Shown here: positions 55,201 through 64,000 of the stretch, piece by piece
How positions within the stretch are numbered: position 1 is the stretch's first letter
How the letters are laid out: every line of letters starts with the position of its first letter
Assembly (NCBI GenBank): GCA_027919835.1
Contig: JANVFP010000020.1
Coordinates: forward strand, 930,001 to 994,000
Reading direction: 5' to 3'
Origin: Lentinula raphanica
Taxonomy: Eukaryota; Basidiomycota; Agaricomycetes; Agaricales; Omphalotaceae
DNA length: 64,000 nucleotides
The notes under the pieces: generated by a model
Told to the model about the DNA's origin: nothing
Seen by the model: the letters and a program-made list of their open reading frames with translations, nothing else
Databases searched by the model: none
Program-made: the position numbers and the translations under genes

Positions 55201-57171
55201 TCATCTCGAGCACCATCTCCTCGGACTCCCACACCACCTCCCGAAAATGATAGACCTCCTTCACCAGTTCGTCCAAATCCATTTAGTTATGATCCAGACG
55301 AAGTGGCTGAATGGAAACGATTACATCCTCGTAGAATTCCTAAACCAATTAACCGTCCTGATATGGTACCGTCATCTGGAACACATAGTGGTTGGCGTCA
55401 AATACGTCCATTACCTCGTAGAAATGAAGTCTACGAACCACGTGTTCCTCCTGTACCAGAAGTTCGGATGCGTTCACCATCTCAGGAATACGATATGGAT
55501 GTAAACATATCTAGACTCATTCAGGAAGGGGGAGTAGAATTTATAAATCATTTGCTTGCACAATCGGATGTTATTCCTGAAAGTTTCTTAGACATGAATC
55601 CAAGGGATATTCTTACCAAAGATAATCCTAACTCATGGAATTCACAAAGAGACTATCGTCATTTGCCCCCTGACATACGGGCTAAATGGAATAATGCTTG
55701 CAAAGAGGAGATTGATGGTTTGAAAGAACGTCATGTATATGAGGAAGTTACACTACCTCAGGGTCGTAAACCTATCAAATCCAGATGGGTATTTAACCGA
55801 AAAAATGATGGTCGATATAAAGCCCGACTTGTCGCAAAAGGTTTTTCTCAAGTACAAGGGATAGATTATAACGAGTTGTTTTCGCCTGTAGCGCGATTTG
55901 AAACCGTTAGAATTCTTCTTGCTTTAGCCGCCCTAGAAGACTGGGAAATCCAGGCTCTTGACGTCAAACAGGCTTTTTTATATGGCAAGCTTGATGAAGA
56001 AATCTATATGGAACAACCCGAAGGCTTCGTTAAGGACAAAACCAAAGTTTGGAGGTTACACCGAGCGCTTTACGGTCTAAAACAAGCAAGCTTATCCTGG
56101 TGGAAGGAATGTAATGCTTCCATGGGAAAACTAGGATTCAAGCGCTGTGTTTCTGACGCTGGTGTATATGTCTTCAAAGAGAATGGGCAAACCGTAATTG
56201 CTGTAATCTATGTTGATGATGCTTTATTTATGGGATCAGACAAAGATCTCATTATGAAGAAGAAGCATGAGTTCATGAATGTATGGGAATGTCGTGATTT
56301 GGGAGAACCAAAAGAATTTCTTGGTATACGCATATTCCGCGACCGTAAAAAGAAAATCTTAAAATTGGATCAAGGAGCTTATCTTGATAAAGTCATATCT
56401 CGTTTTGGCATGACAAATGCTAAAAAAGCTCAAACTCCTCTTCCTACATCATGGGTTCCTCATGCAAATACTAAACCAGTAAATGCTGAACTTCGTCGAC
56501 GCTTTCAAAGTGTCATTGGATCTTTGTTATATCTAATGCTTGGCACACGTCCTGATATTGCTTATGCAGTAATCAAGTTAAGTCAGTATTCTGCTAATCC
56601 TAGCAAAGATCATCTTGCAAAAGCGCTATACATAATCCGATATCTTTTATACACTCAGGATTATGCGCTTGTCTATGATGGATCTTCGCAAGAAGGATTT
56701 ATTGCATATTCTGATTCTGACTGGGCATCTGATTCAAATGATCGTAAATCCCATACTGGGATGATTGTGACATTTGCAACAGGTTCAGTAAGCTGGACAA
56801 GTCACAAACAAAAAACTGTTGCGTTATCATCCACTGAAGCTGAATATATGGCTGCTTCTGACACTAGTCGACAGTTGATGTGGATCAAAACCTTATTTAG
56901 TGAAATAGGTTTTAAACTCGGATCAATGCCTTTGATGGTTGATAATCAAGGTTCTTCATTCCTTGCGTCAAATCCTGTGCAGGAACGTCGAACTAAACAT
57001 ATTGATATTCGCTATCATTTTATTCGAGAAAAAGTAGAAGCTGGAATAATCGATCTCTACTATATTCAAACTGAGGACAATGTTGCAGATCTTCTTACAA
57101 AGAATCTAGCACTTGTCAAGTTTGTAAAGCTAAGAAATCGTTTAGGCTTATTTTTTAAACACATCCATTAA
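52288..57171 (+). CDS. Copia gag-pol polyprotein, copy 1
   Basis: 1627 codons; the more likely start is Met26 (52363, MSNTVAFAIPELNGSNYSEW). Order: UBN2-type gag; a lysine-rich segment (KPRRGKGKGKGKA) where a CCHC zinc knuckle would be expected but is absent; protease (LLDSGAS, Asp464); GAG-pre-integrase (WHNRLGHPS...CKGCALGK); integrase with Asp668, Asp730 and Glu766 (D-x35-E); a Pro/Asp-rich linker; reverse transcriptase (KARLVAKGFSQVQGIDY, YVDD at 1308-1311); RNase H (YSDSDWASD, STEAEYMA). Protease-integrase-RT order is diagnostic of Ty1/copia. No stop or frameshift, so coding capacity is complete. The single frame implies processing by its own protease. Confidence 0.95.
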   Translation: MIEVHNLKERSNQTVLLLIELYSYNMSNTVAFAIPELNGSNYSEWESTMIAYLRFSRAWGVVSGRDERPKETYSGTGADRVETTSAELKKEIREWDEKDDSAIGIITLKLPKGLRESMVRDSAQETWDEIKTQYGTPRAAGIFGIFKEAINFELREDADPAMPIASLRSIFTRLDDFGLKLTDQIQAMILLAALPRSWDNLAMTMLSQYDARSLNLNNIASGIQDEYSRRTSIKNSESSLTARLSGIKRYGDHNSQWRDQKKQKGGAPKSGQQTPSAPAPQNKNKKPRRGKGKGKGKANQSAHESVQQPDSSVAQFSSAYVVNIPHASSSTLKLDDLPNYEDEEEDPILANMKQEEEEVRLTWADEMYDMEITGEGDERLMYWQVPLSKFRRNTINKLHRTKQMFYDTMRSFSRSKDQHVYNMNSVVSDLLDGDNKIYSDVHYVNTPKFENSQEQSLKDFWLLDSGASAHFTPHIEDFAQYRELETPIPVQTADIGSKTLIKGVGTVFIKHHNGLNYTHTTKLYPVFYQPQCTHRLLSVGLLNRQGCFAVSDEDKTQIRRKSDRKVLMTCAPKSSGENLHWLSSSIVTPERGLVNKIPLDYDTWHNRLGHPSKVVLRNTQPHVKGLPKISIPSEDAPCKGCALGKEKSQSYPKSEKRASEPLDLIHTDIKEIPTVSYHKFKYVITFLDDCSSHAVSIKLRRKSEALQSFKDFKSWAEKQTGRKIKCLRFDRGGEFLSQEFETFLKQEGIETHKSSAHVHQQNGRAERINRTMMEKSEAMRHHACCPESWWEFSYNTAMHVYNRTPIQRLNWKTPIEVFFGKIPDVSYFRVFGCAAYVFIHPEKRKNKQAPHSELMIFIGYDKGTKGYMFMRNDNSIYFAPQATFYEQWFPRCKDSTKPSEPVLSNPRENHDKRPTNGIDADLPFDPDENPHNVPFTLPDEDSRDPPNLPGDNDQNDDHSDQESDNGSPPYHSSRAPSPRTPTPPPENDRPPSPVRPNPFSYDPDEVAEWKRLHPRRIPKPINRPDMVPSSGTHSGWRQIRPLPRRNEVYEPRVPPVPEVRMRSPSQEYDMDVNISRLIQEGGVEFINHLLAQSDVIPESFLDMNPRDILTKDNPNSWNSQRDYRHLPPDIRAKWNNACKEEIDGLKERHVYEEVTLPQGRKPIKSRWVFNRKNDGRYKARLVAKGFSQVQGIDYNELFSPVARFETVRILLALAALEDWEIQALDVKQAFLYGKLDEEIYMEQPEGFVKDKTKVWRLHRALYGLKQASLSWWKECNASMGKLGFKRCVSDAGVYVFKENGQTVIAVIYVDDALFMGSDKDLIMKKKHEFMNVWECRDLGEPKEFLGIRIFRDRKKKILKLDQGAYLDKVISRFGMTNAKKAQTPLPTSWVPHANTKPVNAELRRRFQSVIGSLLYLMLGTRPDIAYAVIKLSQYSANPSKDHLAKALYIIRYLLYTQDYALVYDGSSQEGFIAYSDSDWASDSNDRKSHTGMIVTFATGSVSWTSHKQKTVALSSTEAEYMAASDTSRQLMWIKTLFSEIGFKLGSMPLMVDNQGSSFLASNPVQERRTKHIDIRYHFIREKVEAGIIDLYYIQTEDNVADLLTKNLALVKFVKLRNRLGLFFKHIH

Positions 57172-57207
57172 TCTATCATGATTCAATGATTCGCTAGGTC
57201 TTTAGCG

Positions 57208-57215
57208 AAGGGGAG
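57208..57215 (+). other. Polypurine tract, copy 1
   Basis: aaggggag directly before LTR 2; this is where plus-strand DNA synthesis would be primed. Repeated at 63292-63299. Confidence 0.75.
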
Positions 57216-57724
57216 TGTTGAAATTAGATTAGCGCTTAAGTCTATCTAATCATGATATCATGTGCGCTTATTTACTAAGCATAGCACTGACTATTAATGA
57301 GTGATCGACATGCAGCTATCATGTATTTCTTAGCCCTTTAACAATATTCTATTGTTATTTCTCATGCAACATACAGCCTTACTGCTGTATTTCATTTCAG
57401 CTTTATGCTCTCTTAATGCTATTCGCTCTACAGCTTTTGCAGTGTGCTAGACGAACTACATACACATGTTATATGTATTATTCTTTACACCTATGATCGT
57501 ACTTTACTCATCTTACATGCTGTATACATGATTCATTATTATTCATCATTGTCATAGGGTGTTAACTCTTCTAGTATAAATACTGTAGATGTTCCTCTGT
57601 AACAATAAGCCTCTTATTCAAGAGTTTCTATCATCTCAACTTCGCTATCTGAAGTCTCCTCAGCAAGTTTATACTCGGTGAGTAAAAGCATCAACCTGTC
57701 GTAAGATTGATTGCTGTTTAAACA
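57216..57724 (+). repeat. LTR 2 (shared middle LTR)
   Basis: 509 bp, same termini as LTR 1. It serves as 3' LTR of copy 1 and 5' LTR of copy 2. Confidence 0.93.
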
Positions 57725-57736
57725 GGTTATGGGCCC
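57725..57736 (+). other. Primer-binding site, half-tRNA(iMet) type, copy 2
   Basis: ggttatgggccc directly after LTR 2, identical to 51641-51652. Confidence 0.7.
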
Positions 57737-58371
57737 CGGTTAGCTCAACACTGGTCGTTACTCCACTGTGTTATCTTACGAGTGGTTGATCGTGTTCACC
57801 AACGCTTTCCTAATGCTCATGACCGAGTATTAAAAGTGTTTGATGTTGTGCTTGTGGTTTTGGTATAAGGTAATCCCTTAGATCGTCTTTATTCCATCCA
57901 TCCGAGGGCTCTGTCTGTAATATAAATGACATCCCATTGAATAAAACTAACAGTAGTATACACAGGCAGTCCACATGAACGAGCTTTGCATTCTCACCTT
58001 TAATGGTGGTTTGTTAGAGGTCCGAACCCTCTTCCCAGGTAGACTTCTGCCAGAGTGTGAATAATCAAAAGCACTTCTGCGTAGGCTGGGCATTTGCGAA
58101 CATGTGTGGCTTTCTTGGCCTCCGTATTACAGTACTGTTACACCATGTGTCTTAAGTCCCTTTTTACGCTACTAGTCTATTTGTGCTTAATATGTGCGTC
58201 TTCTGGACTGCACTATTAATGAACGATAGATGAATAGCTTTCAAATGACACATAGGATTTGTATATAGTTTTACATATATACCGAGTCTGATAGGAATGA
58301 TCAGATCGGAGATGGATACAAGATGCGATCAACACCGTGATTTAAGTCAATGAGTAAAAACCAATGTTGAT
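57737..58371 (+). other. Copia leader (untranslated), copy 2
   Basis: Same sequence as the leader of copy 1 at a 6084-bp offset. Confidence 0.6.
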
Positions 58372-61300
58372 ATGATCGAGGTTCATAACTTGAAGGAACG
58401 TTCTAATCAAACTGTTCTTCTTCTTATAGAACTCTATTCATACAACATGTCCAACACTGTTGCCTTTGCCATTCCTGAACTCAACGGCTCCAACTACAGC
58501 GAATGGGAGTCTACCATGATTGCCTATCTCCGCTTCTCTAGAGCTTGGGGTGTAGTTTCTGGTCGAGATGAAAGACCTAAAGAAACTTATTCAGGAACTG
58601 GAGCGGACCGTGTAGAGACTACATCTGCTGAACTCAAGAAAGAGATTCGTGAGTGGGATGAAAAAGATGACTCAGCCATTGGTATTATTACTCTCAAACT
58701 CCCGAAGGGTCTCCGAGAGAGTATGGTCAGAGACTCTGCTCAGGAAACATGGGACGAGATTAAAACACAATATGGTACACCTCGCGCTGCTGGCATCTTT
58801 GGAATTTTCAAAGAGGCAATCAACTTTGAGTTGAGAGAAGATGCTGACCCTGCAATGCCTATCGCCAGTTTGCGGTCAATCTTTACTCGACTTGATGATT
58901 TTGGTCTCAAACTCACGGATCAGATTCAAGCCATGATTCTTCTTGCCGCCTTGCCTCGTTCATGGGATAATCTTGCCATGACTATGCTGTCTCAATATGA
59001 TGCGAGATCATTAAATCTCAATAACATCGCATCTGGCATTCAAGACGAGTATTCCCGTCGAACTTCCATTAAAAACTCGGAATCTTCTCTTACTGCCCGG
59101 CTCTCTGGTATTAAACGCTATGGTGATCATAATTCACAATGGCGAGACCAGAAGAAACAAAAAGGAGGAGCGCCCAAGTCTGGGCAGCAGACTCCTTCAG
59201 CACCTGCGCCGCAGAATAAGAACAAGAAACCCCGACGTGGAAAAGGCAAAGGCAAAGGAAAAGCGAATCAATCAGCACATGAATCTGTTCAGCAACCTGA
59301 TTCATCGGTGGCTCAATTCAGTTCCGCATATGTCGTCAATATACCTCATGCATCTTCTTCTACCCTCAAACTCGATGATCTCCCCAATTATGAGGATGAA
59401 GAAGAGGACCCTATTCTTGCTAACATGAAGCAGGAAGAGGAGGAGGTTAGATTGACATGGGCAGATGAAATGTACGATATGGAGATTACAGGTGAAGGTG
59501 ACGAGCGCCTTATGTACTGGCAAGTTCCTCTTTCTAAATTCAGGAGAAATACTATTAACAAATTGCACCGGACTAAACAGATGTTCTATGACACCATGCG
59601 ATCATTCTCAAGGTCGAAAGACCAGCATGTATATAATATGAACTCTGTAGTTTCTGATCTCCTCGATGGAGATAATAAAATATATTCTGATGTGCATTAT
59701 GTCAATACTCCTAAGTTTGAGAACTCGCAAGAACAGTCTTTAAAAGACTTTTGGCTGCTTGACTCCGGTGCTTCTGCACACTTCACTCCTCACATTGAGG
59801 ACTTTGCTCAATATAGAGAACTTGAAACTCCAATTCCAGTACAAACTGCCGACATAGGCTCTAAAACCCTAATCAAAGGGGTTGGAACTGTATTTATTAA
59901 GCACCATAATGGTCTCAATTATACTCATACGACTAAATTATATCCGGTGTTTTACCAACCGCAATGCACACATCGCCTTTTATCTGTTGGTTTATTAAAC
60001 CGACAAGGCTGCTTTGCAGTCTCTGATGAGGATAAAACTCAAATTCGTCGGAAATCTGATCGGAAAGTTTTAATGACATGTGCTCCTAAATCTTCTGGGG
60101 AAAATCTTCATTGGCTATCCTCTTCAATTGTAACTCCAGAAAGAGGTCTAGTCAATAAAATACCCCTAGATTACGACACATGGCATAATCGCTTAGGTCA
60201 TCCCAGTAAAGTAGTCTTACGCAATACACAACCCCATGTCAAAGGACTTCCCAAGATTTCTATACCTTCTGAAGATGCACCTTGCAAAGGTTGTGCTCTT
60301 GGAAAAGAAAAATCTCAATCCTACCCTAAGTCTGAGAAACGAGCATCGGAACCGTTAGATCTCATCCATACTGATATCAAAGAGATACCTACTGTCTCTT
60401 ATCATAAATTCAAGTATGTGATCACGTTTCTAGATGATTGTTCATCTCATGCTGTTTCAATAAAACTACGACGAAAATCAGAAGCCTTGCAATCTTTTAA
60501 GGATTTTAAATCCTGGGCTGAAAAGCAAACAGGCCGAAAGATTAAATGTCTACGTTTTGATCGAGGGGGAGAATTTCTTTCACAAGAATTCGAAACATTC
60601 TTGAAACAAGAAGGAATAGAAACTCATAAGTCGTCCGCCCATGTTCATCAACAGAATGGTCGTGCGGAACGAATAAATCGCACCATGATGGAAAAATCTG
60701 AAGCAATGCGTCATCATGCATGCTGTCCAGAATCCTGGTGGGAATTTTCGTATAACACTGCAATGCATGTGTATAATCGCACACCAATTCAAAGATTGAA
60801 CTGGAAGACCCCAATTGAAGTTTTCTTCGGAAAAATACCTGATGTTTCTTATTTCAGAGTATTTGGATGTGCTGCTTATGTCTTTATTCATCCTGAAAAA
60901 AGGAAAAATAAACAAGCACCGCATTCCGAATTGATGATCTTCATTGGTTATGACAAGGGTACAAAAGGATATATGTTCATGCGTAATGACAACTCTATCT
61001 ATTTTGCACCACAAGCAACTTTCTACGAACAATGGTTTCCACGATGCAAAGATAGTACAAAACCCTCTGAACCTGTCCTATCTAATCCCAGAGAAAACCA
61101 TGATAAACGACCAACGAATGGTATTGATGCAGATCTACCATTTGATCCGGATGAAAATCCACATAACGTTCCTTTTACATTGCCCGATGAGGATTCACGA
61201 GATCCACCAAATCTACCTGGTGATAATGATCAAAATGATGATCATTCTGATCAAGAATCAGATAATGGTTCCCCACCTTATCACTCATCTCGAGCACCAT

Positions 61301-63255
61301 CTCCTCGGACTCCCACACCACCTCCCGAAAATGATAGACCTCCTTCACCAGTTCGTCCAAATCCATTTAGTTATGATCCAGACGAAGTGGCTGAATGGAA
61401 ACGATTACATCCTCGTAGAATTCCTAAACCAATTAACCGTCCTGATATGGTACCGTCATCTGGAACACATAGTGGTTGGCGTCAAATACGTCCATTACCT
61501 CGTAGAAATGAAGTCTACGAACCACGTGTTCCTCCTGTACCAGAAGTTCGGATGCGTTCACCATCTCAGGAATACGATATGGATGTAAACATATCTAGAC
61601 TCATTCAGGAAGGGGGAGTAGAATTTATAAATCATTTGCTTGCACAATCGGATGTTATTCCTGAAAGTTTCTTAGACATGAATCCAAGGGATATTCTTAC
61701 CAAAGATAATCCTAACTCATGGAATTCACAAAGAGACTATCGTCATTTGCCCCCTGACATACGGGCTAAATGGAATAATGCTTGCAAAGAGGAGATTGAT
61801 GGTTTGAAAGAACGTCATGTATATGAGGAAGTTACACTACCTCAGGGTCGTAAACCTATCAAATCCAGATGGGTATTTAACCGAAAAAATGATGGTCGAT
61901 ATAAAGCCCGACTTGTCGCAAAAGGTTTTTCTCAAGTACAAGGGATAGATTATAACGAGTTGTTTTCGCCTGTAGCGCGATTTGAAACCGTTAGAATTCT
62001 TCTTGCTTTAGCCGCCCTAGAAGACTGGGAAATCCAGGCTCTTGACGTCAAACAGGCTTTTTTATATGGCAAGCTTGATGAAGAAATCTATATGGAACAA
62101 CCCGAAGGCTTCGTTAAGGACAAAACCAAAGTTTGGAGGTTACACCGAGCGCTTTACGGTCTAAAACAAGCAAGCTTATCCTGGTGGAAGGAATGTAATG
62201 CTTCCATGGGAAAACTAGGATTCAAGCGCTGTGTTTCTGACGCTGGTGTATATGTCTTCAAAGAGAATGGGCAAACCGTAATTGCTGTAATCTATGTTGA
62301 TGATGCTTTATTTATGGGATCAGACAAAGATCTCATTATGAAGAAGAAGCATGAGTTCATGAATGTATGGGAATGTCGTGATTTGGGAGAACCAAAAGAA
62401 TTTCTTGGTATACGCATATTCCGCGACCGTAAAAAGAAAATCTTAAAATTGGATCAAGGAGCTTATCTTGATAAAGTCATATCTCGTTTTGGCATGACAA
62501 ATGCTAAAAAAGCTCAAACTCCTCTTCCTACATCATGGGTTCCTCATGCAAATACTAAACCAGTAAATGCTGAACTTCGTCGACGCTTTCAAAGTGTCAT
62601 TGGATCTTTGTTATATCTAATGCTTGGCACACGTCCTGATATTGCTTATGCAGTAATCAAGTTAAGTCAGTATTCTGCTAATCCTAGCAAAGATCATCTT
62701 GCAAAAGCGCTATACATAATCCGATATCTTTTATACACTCAGGATTATGCGCTTGTCTATGATGGATCTTCGCAAGAAGGATTTATTGCATATTCTGATT
62801 CTGACTGGGCATCTGATTCAAATGATCGTAAATCCCATACTGGGATGATTGTGACATTTGCAACAGGTTCAGTAAGCTGGACAAGTCACAAACAAAAAAC
62901 TGTTGCGTTATCATCCACTGAAGCTGAATATATGGCTGCTTCTGACACTAGTCGACAGTTGATGTGGATCAAAACCTTATTTAGTGAAATAGGTTTTAAA
63001 CTCGGATCAATGCCTTTGATGGTTGATAATCAAGGTTCTTCATTCCTTGCGTCAAATCCTGTGCAGGAACGTCGAACTAAACATATTGATATTCGCTATC
63101 ATTTTATTCGAGAAAAAGTAGAAGCTGGAATAATCGATCTCTACTATATTCAAACTGAGGACAATGTTGCAGATCTTCTTACAAAGAATCTAGCACTTGT
63201 CAAGTTTGTAAAGCTAAGAAATCGTTTAGGCTTATTTTTTAAACACATCCATTAA
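58372..63255 (+). CDS. Copia gag-pol polyprotein, copy 2
   Basis: The frame is residue-for-residue the same as copy 1 as far as I can see. The likely start is at 58447. Protease, integrase, RT and RNase H motifs lie at the same residue positions, and no inactivating change is seen. Identity of both copies and all LTRs implies very recent origin or a collapsed/duplicated assembly. Confidence 0.95.
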   Translation: MIEVHNLKERSNQTVLLLIELYSYNMSNTVAFAIPELNGSNYSEWESTMIAYLRFSRAWGVVSGRDERPKETYSGTGADRVETTSAELKKEIREWDEKDDSAIGIITLKLPKGLRESMVRDSAQETWDEIKTQYGTPRAAGIFGIFKEAINFELREDADPAMPIASLRSIFTRLDDFGLKLTDQIQAMILLAALPRSWDNLAMTMLSQYDARSLNLNNIASGIQDEYSRRTSIKNSESSLTARLSGIKRYGDHNSQWRDQKKQKGGAPKSGQQTPSAPAPQNKNKKPRRGKGKGKGKANQSAHESVQQPDSSVAQFSSAYVVNIPHASSSTLKLDDLPNYEDEEEDPILANMKQEEEEVRLTWADEMYDMEITGEGDERLMYWQVPLSKFRRNTINKLHRTKQMFYDTMRSFSRSKDQHVYNMNSVVSDLLDGDNKIYSDVHYVNTPKFENSQEQSLKDFWLLDSGASAHFTPHIEDFAQYRELETPIPVQTADIGSKTLIKGVGTVFIKHHNGLNYTHTTKLYPVFYQPQCTHRLLSVGLLNRQGCFAVSDEDKTQIRRKSDRKVLMTCAPKSSGENLHWLSSSIVTPERGLVNKIPLDYDTWHNRLGHPSKVVLRNTQPHVKGLPKISIPSEDAPCKGCALGKEKSQSYPKSEKRASEPLDLIHTDIKEIPTVSYHKFKYVITFLDDCSSHAVSIKLRRKSEALQSFKDFKSWAEKQTGRKIKCLRFDRGGEFLSQEFETFLKQEGIETHKSSAHVHQQNGRAERINRTMMEKSEAMRHHACCPESWWEFSYNTAMHVYNRTPIQRLNWKTPIEVFFGKIPDVSYFRVFGCAAYVFIHPEKRKNKQAPHSELMIFIGYDKGTKGYMFMRNDNSIYFAPQATFYEQWFPRCKDSTKPSEPVLSNPRENHDKRPTNGIDADLPFDPDENPHNVPFTLPDEDSRDPPNLPGDNDQNDDHSDQESDNGSPPYHSSRAPSPRTPTPPPENDRPPSPVRPNPFSYDPDEVAEWKRLHPRRIPKPINRPDMVPSSGTHSGWRQIRPLPRRNEVYEPRVPPVPEVRMRSPSQEYDMDVNISRLIQEGGVEFINHLLAQSDVIPESFLDMNPRDILTKDNPNSWNSQRDYRHLPPDIRAKWNNACKEEIDGLKERHVYEEVTLPQGRKPIKSRWVFNRKNDGRYKARLVAKGFSQVQGIDYNELFSPVARFETVRILLALAALEDWEIQALDVKQAFLYGKLDEEIYMEQPEGFVKDKTKVWRLHRALYGLKQASLSWWKECNASMGKLGFKRCVSDAGVYVFKENGQTVIAVIYVDDALFMGSDKDLIMKKKHEFMNVWECRDLGEPKEFLGIRIFRDRKKKILKLDQGAYLDKVISRFGMTNAKKAQTPLPTSWVPHANTKPVNAELRRRFQSVIGSLLYLMLGTRPDIAYAVIKLSQYSANPSKDHLAKALYIIRYLLYTQDYALVYDGSSQEGFIAYSDSDWASDSNDRKSHTGMIVTFATGSVSWTSHKQKTVALSSTEAEYMAASDTSRQLMWIKTLFSEIGFKLGSMPLMVDNQGSSFLASNPVQERRTKHIDIRYHFIREKVEAGIIDLYYIQTEDNVADLLTKNLALVKFVKLRNRLGLFFKHIH

Positions 63256-63291
63256 TCTATCATGATTCAATGATTCGCTAGGTCTTTAGCG

Positions 63292-63299
63292 AAGGGGAG
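63292..63299 (+). other. Polypurine tract, copy 2
   Basis: aaggggag directly before LTR 3. Confidence 0.75.
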
Positions 63300-63808
63300 T
63301 GTTGAAATTAGATTAGCGCTTAAGTCTATCTAATCATGATATCATGTGCGCTTATTTACTAAGCATAGCACTGACTATTAATGAGTGATCGACATGCAGC
63401 TATCATGTATTTCTTAGCCCTTTAACAATATTCTATTGTTATTTCTCATGCAACATACAGCCTTACTGCTGTATTTCATTTCAGCTTTATGCTCTCTTAA
63501 TGCTATTCGCTCTACAGCTTTTGCAGTGTGCTAGACGAACTACATACACATGTTATATGTATTATTCTTTACACCTATGATCGTACTTTACTCATCTTAC
63601 ATGCTGTATACATGATTCATTATTATTCATCATTGTCATAGGGTGTTAACTCTTCTAGTATAAATACTGTAGATGTTCCTCTGTAACAATAAGCCTCTTA
63701 TTCAAGAGTTTCTATCATCTCAACTTCGCTATCTGAAGTCTCCTCAGCAAGTTTATACTCGGTGAGTAAAAGCATCAACCTGTCGTAAGATTGATTGCTG
63801 TTTAAACA
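63300..63808 (+). repeat. LTR 3
   Basis: 509 bp, same termini as LTR 1 and 2. It is followed by gagta and host sequence, with no primer-binding site. Confidence 0.93.
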
Positions 63809-63813
63809 GAGTA
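63809..63813. repeat. Right target-site duplication of the Copia array
   Basis: gagta, identical to 51127-51131. Confidence 0.9.
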
Positions 63814-63949
63814 CAGACAGGAGGATGTATGGGATAGCAGGAAAACTCAGAACGTCGGCCAGAAGGAAATGGGGGAGAAGATCAGGGCGAGGTTCAACTT
63901 GTTTCCGAGTCGACCTTTCACAACCAAGCACAACCAGACTTTACGTTGA
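63809..63949 (+). pseudogene. Host reading frame interrupted by the Copia array (3' part)
   Basis: Starts with the second gagta and stays in the frame of 50858-51131: QEDVWDSRKTQNV, then EKIRARFNLFPSRPF, with a stop at 63947-63949. Continuity across 12.7 kb of inserted DNA, with one duplication only, shows that the array entered a frame that was open. Confidence 0.4.
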
Positions 63950-64000
63950 CTCAAAGATCGCAATTTGGCAGGATACATGATTACTGTGTCTCGCATGCGA

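Larger units (their letters stand above)
51132..63808 (+). mobile_element. Tandem Copia (Ty1/copia) dimer: LTR-internal-LTR-internal-LTR
   Basis: Three 509-bp LTRs start at 51132, 57216 and 63300, i.e. an exact period of 6084 bp. Two 5575-bp internal regions lie between them, and both encode the same 1627-residue frame. The single 5-bp duplication gagta flanks the whole array (51127-51131 and 63809-63813); no duplication surrounds the middle LTR. I saw no difference between copies by eye. It arose from a single insertion followed by unequal crossing-over between LTRs, or from insertion of a tandem cDNA, or it is an assembly duplication. Confidence 0.93.

Noticed and set aside
54458..55504. 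Frames of 90-214 codons antisense or out of phase within the Copia polyprotein (and duplicates at +6084)
   Set aside because: They are shadows of the polyprotein frame and repeat exactly in the second copy without any motif.
1..64000. tRNA, rRNA or CRISPR features
   Set aside because: No cloverleaf, rRNA-like or spaced direct-repeat array was found; the only tRNA-related signal is the Copia primer-binding site.

Overview
The window looks like a transposon-dense stretch of a mushroom-forming basidiomycete (Agaricomycetes). Three things point there. Reconstructed genes carry many short introns of about 47-62 nt. The element families (KDZ, Tnp2/CACTA-like, Crypton with an Ndc10-like recombinase, Copia) and the DUF6535-plus-ankyrin protein are typical of that group. 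No bacterial-type operon is present. All products were assigned by reading motifs; no database search was run.

Layout. 1-3.2 kb: two minisatellites abutting a truncated Copia gag-protease on the minus strand. 3.2-5.4 kb: AT-rich non-coding DNA with short tandem repeats. 5.4-7.5 kb: a membrane DUF6535/ankyrin protein. 8.79-15.11 kb: a CACTA-like element with a 21-bp terminal repeat and a 5-bp target duplication, carrying a Tnp2 transposase and two accessory genes. 15.1-20 kb: degenerate duplicated DNA. 19.96-25.63 kb: a Crypton-like pair on the minus strand, an intact 1015-aa tyrosine recombinase followed by an intact 516-aa XPG/GEN1-like nuclease. 27-35.7 kb: three paralogous predicted secreted proteins separated by degenerate repeats. 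35.95-36.62 kb: a small non-autonomous, Mutator-like element with 171-bp terminal inverted repeats.

The centrepiece is 36,746-46,907: a complete KDZ transposon of 10,162 bp with 220-240-bp imperfect inverted termini and a perfect 8-bp target duplication (tagcattg). It carries four reconstructable genes: a 646-aa accessory protein (-), a 260-aa protein with two RNase H1 N-terminal (hybrid-binding/viroplasmin-type) domains (+), a 462-aa TET/JBP-like 2-oxoglutarate dioxygenase (-) and a 960-aa KDZ transposase (+). The last two share a 380-bp divergent promoter with a direct repeat. This suggests a mobile element that travels with its own DNA-base-modifying enzyme and an RNA:DNA-hybrid-binding protein.

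47-50.2 kb: a secreted-protein gene split by about 1.5 kb of AT-rich DNA. 51,132-63,808: a tandem Copia dimer (LTR-internal-LTR-internal-LTR) in which three 509-bp LTRs and two 1627-aa polyproteins appear identical. A single 5-bp duplication (gagta) flanks the whole array, which sits inside a host reading frame that stays open across the empty site.
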